Source: Eucalyptus grandis (taxonomy: Eukaryota > Streptophyta > Magnoliopsida > Myrtales > Myrtaceae). Taken from it: 64,000 nt of DNA. Numbering within the stretch: the first letter of the stretch is position 1; each line of letters starts with the position of its first letter. Both the position numbers and the translations under genes were made by a program. The DNA is taken from assembly GCF_016545825.1 (NCBI RefSeq), contig NC_052618.1, positions 40,246,196 through 40,310,195 on the forward strand, in the 5' to 3' direction. The notes beneath the pieces were generated by a model that had not been told where the DNA came from, made no database searches, and saw nothing but the letters and a program-made list of their open reading frames with translations. Shown here one piece after another: positions 61,601-64,000 of the stretch.

Positions 61601-61953
61601 TACGAACACAGGGTACCCAATCGACAGAAAAGTCGGTCCAGTGCCGATCGACAAGAATTGTGCGATCTGGTGGAATCACCCACACTTGATCACATGCCTC
61701 TGTCGAGTCGACCTATTTCCGATCTCTAATCGATTTTAATTGTGTCGTAATGACCCTTGCAGATTAACTCGGTCGAAAGATCGCTTCTTGGTCAAATTCT
61801 CAAGTCTGATGCATTAGAAACTCTTAACAAACTTCACCCGATAGACTAGTTTCCACATGAGTGGCCAACTCAAGGAAAAGAACTATATGCGTGCCAACGA
61901 AATGCCCGTCTCAATTTATTGAAAATAGAATCGGGAAAAATCGGGATGTCACA
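58682..61953 (+). mobile_element. Long solo LTR (family L, copy 2) nested in the Tat/Ogre-like element
   Basis: The 3272-bp unit begins TGTCACGCCCC and ends GGGATGTCACA. It is flanked by perfect TTAGG duplications (58677-58681 and 61954-61958), so it is a single complete LTR left after LTR-LTR recombination. It contains a 39-bp minisatellite. GC-rich DNA at 60280-60960 gives long overlapping frames on both strands (up to 219 codons on the minus strand), which I do not call as genes. Confidence 0.85.
59336..59610. repeat. 39-bp minisatellite, seven units
   Basis: The unit ACGGCCCCATCGGGCGCGAC plus CT/TT(A)T.A.AGGTGGCATAT repeats seven times with few changes. Because 39 is a multiple of 3 it reads open on both strands as 13-residue repeats, which is not evidence of a protein. 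Confidence 0.95.
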
Positions 61954-61969
61954 TTAGGTTTCATCGTCA

Positions 61970-63275
61970 GTCTTATTTTATATGCAATGGGGAAAACCGA
62001 CATACAATTCATTTCCACTCCCAAAAAAGAGCTCAAGGGGTGGTTGGACCAATTAGATCGAGATGGTCAGAGATATGTGAAAGCCAGGTCGCCCGACTTC
62101 TCCCGTTGTTAGAGATCAACATCCATTTTGGTGTTATACAGGCGTTGCCTCACTTCTGGTATCCATAGACTTCCACCTTTGTGTTTGGTGAGTTCGAATT
62201 GACTCCAACACTTGAAGAATATAGTGTTGACATTGGAATGCCTCTGGAAAATGAACTTGTTAGGCCGCCTATCGATATAGATTCTATCTCTAAATTATCT
62301 CAATTTTTAAAAATCGAAGCCGAGAGAATAAGGAAAGTTGTCAAAGCCAACTGTTTTGCATGCCCATTTTCATTCTTAGAAAAATGTTTTGTAGACCAAC
62401 CAATGATTTCAAAAGCTAGGATTTTCATGTTAGTATTTTTTGGGCTAATCGTTTTTCCTTATATAAAAAATGCCATTAATCCTGCAATTTCATGGGTGGT
62501 TAATCGGGTTTGCGATGGGCTAAATTATGTGAATATGATTTTAGCTGAAATATTTTTGTCATTAACCCGTTTCAAACAAAATGAGGAAAGGACAATGCGT
62601 GCCCTCCCTGAAGTTTTGCAAATATGGTTTTTCTCCCACATAAGAGGATTTGGGCATCTTATAAAACAATTCAGGATAGACGATTCTCGACATCCCATAC
62701 AAAAATTTGCGGCTCTAGAACGTTTTTCCCCACATAAACAGTATGCCCGTTGGATTAATTTTTTGAAAAACCCTAATCCTAAGTCATTTTTATGGCATAC
62801 TAAATGGCTCCACATTGAGGAGACTCGTTTTTCTCACAATCATAATGGACCAATCCCGCTGCTGGGCCTTTCCGGTGCTACTTCCTATTATCCACATAGA
62901 GTGGCCCGTCAATACAAAGCTCTTCAAGAAATTCCCCCACCTCTCAAGACAGATTTGTTCCAAGTTCGTTTTATTCGAAAGGATTACGACTACTTCAACG
63001 AGATCCAGGCGATCATTACTACATAGAGCGAATGTCATCCGTAGAAGATTTTGGTGCCCATGAGACCGAAGGGCGAAGAGGAGATTCACCATGCATCGGC
63101 GTTCTACATCCAACAACACCGGATTCCTACCGCCTTGCGTCCAGTAGTCCCTGATGTGACCGAGAAGCCCACCCAACGAGCATAAATTGAGCATCTTAAG
63201 CGGAAAGTGGAAATGCTCGAAGCTGAAAATAATAAGCTTCGCAAGGTGTTGGGTTCCCGAAAGCATATAAAATGA
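61970..63275 (+). pseudogene. ORF1 relic of the Tat/Ogre-like element (DUF7745/plant-mobile-domain-like)
   Basis: The longest open part (62181-63026, 281 codons) begins near FGEFELTPTLEEYS, the style of the aminotransferase-like/plant mobile domain family (DUF7745) found as an extra ORF in plant retroelements. Upstream homology continues from ~61980 but crosses a frame change at ~62110 and a TAG just before 62181. Downstream the same frame continues past two stops (63024 and 63042) to a heptad-like tail (KRKVEMLEAENNKLRKVLG) that ends at 63273-63275. Its role in the element is unknown. The assignment rests on remembered family style, not a search. Confidence 0.6.
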
Positions 63276-63561
63276 GATATTTTGTTTTCTTAGTTCAATG
63301 TCTAGGGACTTTTATTTCAATTTAGTATTTTTAATTTTTAGTTTGATGTTTAGGGACTTGAATTTCATTTCTTAATTCAATGTTAGGAAGTTTGGTTCAA
63401 TGTTTAAAATAAATCTTGAATAAAATCAAGTGATTAGACCATTGTCATGGGCTATTTTTCCTATCTTGTCACTGGTTCTTACATTATTTTTTTTTCTTTT
63501 TCCTCTTTAGGTCATAACGGATCCACCGCGATCATCTATTATTACATGATCAAGGGCTAAA

Positions 63562-64000
63562 ATGGCTGACCAAAATGAAATGCGTGATCGTATGTCTGCT
63601 GTGGAGACTCAACTCCAACAAGTACTCGCCTCTATACAGCTTGTGACGAATCAACTCCAATTCCTCCAAGCAAATCCAACAACTGCACCCGCTCTTCCTG
63701 AAGTAATTATCCCGAAGCAAGCAAACAAGGTTCAAATGATTGATGACGACATGCCTGGGCTGGAAGATGACACAATCATTGTTGGAAGGGCCAAGCTTGA
63801 TAGCGTTACCAAGACAGATTAGGATAAGCGCGTTGCGAAGCTGGAAGAGAAAGTGAGACAGCTGCAGGAGTCACAAAGCTCCCTCCCGTTCGACCTCTCG
63901 GTCTATGAGAAGGCCAAAATGCCAAGCAAGTTCAAAATGCCAGAGTTTGAGAAGTATGATGGCACATCTTCTCTAAAATCTCATCTGCAGATATACCACG
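63562..64000 (+). pseudogene. gag start of the Tat/Ogre-like element (partial, one stop)
   Basis: The ATG at 63562 starts a Gag-like frame with a coiled-coil N-terminus (MSAVETQLQQVLASIQLVTN). A TAG at 63820-63822 interrupts it. The same frame goes on through KLEEKVRQLQE to KFKMPEFEKYDGTSSLKSHL at the right edge, which is the conserved entry into the Tat/Ogre Gag domain. It would form the capsid-like particle in an active element. The stop plus the damaged ORF1 suggest decay. Confidence 0.75.

Larger units (their letters stand above)
56153..64000 (+). mobile_element. Tat/Ogre-like Ty3-gypsy element, 5' part (cut by the window edge)
   Basis: Order: a 1.85-kb LTR; a primer site GCGACTCCACTGGGGA (~58007-58022) of the type common in plant Tat/Ogre elements; a leader; an extra ORF1 relic upstream of gag (61970-63275); and the start of gag (63562 onward). 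An extra ORF before gag is characteristic of Ogre-like elements. A 3.27-kb solo LTR (58682-61953) is inserted in the leader/ORF1 region. Stops in ORF1 and gag make it non-autonomous now. The pol region, if present, lies to the right. Confidence 0.7.

Noticed and set aside
47694..61953. The two 3-kb LTRs as the ends of one retrotransposon
   Set aside because: The right copy has its own perfect TTAGG duplication, the copies are strongly diverged, and the DNA between them holds other elements but no gag or pol.
1..64000. A novel multi-gene system (defence island, biosynthetic operon or similar)
   Set aside because: Apart from the tRNA synthetase end and HMGR copies, all recognisable coding sequence belongs to degenerate retroelements.

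Overview
The window is plant nuclear DNA. It has canonical GT-AG introns, plant-type genes, degenerate Ty1/copia and Tat/Ogre-like retroelements, many hAT-like and Mutator-like MITEs, and long AT-rich intergenic stretches broken by short GC-rich islands. A woody eudicot is a reasonable guess, but the sequence alone does not fix the species.

Layout. 1-1.1 kb: the last exons of an organellar glutamyl-tRNA synthetase gene, cut by the left edge. 1.1-5.8 kb: intergenic DNA with one hAT-like MITE and two local duplications. 5.8-43.1 kb: a tandemly duplicated block containing three copies of 3-hydroxy-3-methylglutaryl-CoA reductase (HMGR), all on the + strand. Copy 1 (9232-11295) is intact at 597 codons. 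Copy 2 (21116-22304) has lost its promoter and most of exon 1. Copy 3 (40777-42827) is full length but broken by four single-base deletions. The spacers between copies are four diverged versions of one segment (A, B, C, D). They have been invaded independently by a SINE, hAT-like and Mutator-like MITEs and a copia element, so empty-site comparison is possible inside this one window. 43-56 kb: gene-poor repeats (hAT-like MITEs, a probable copia solo LTR, a 3.1-kb solo LTR). 56-64 kb: the 5' half of a Tat/Ogre-like element (LTR, primer site, ORF1 relic, start of gag), split by a 3.3-kb solo LTR with a perfect 5-bp target duplication.

Function. The only apparently working genes are the tRNA synthetase 3' end and HMGR copy 1, the mevalonate-pathway reductase of the ER membrane. 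The C-terminal serine that SnRK1 phosphorylates in plant HMGRs is alanine in copy 1 but still serine in copies 2 and 3. I found no prokaryotic-style system, CRISPR array, rRNA or tRNA gene. The most unusual signals are the HMGR Ser-to-Ala change, the homopolymer-type lesions in copy 3, a GC-rich cassette shared by otherwise different transposon families, and a copia element whose post-LTR sequence pairs with its own LTR instead of an obvious tRNA.
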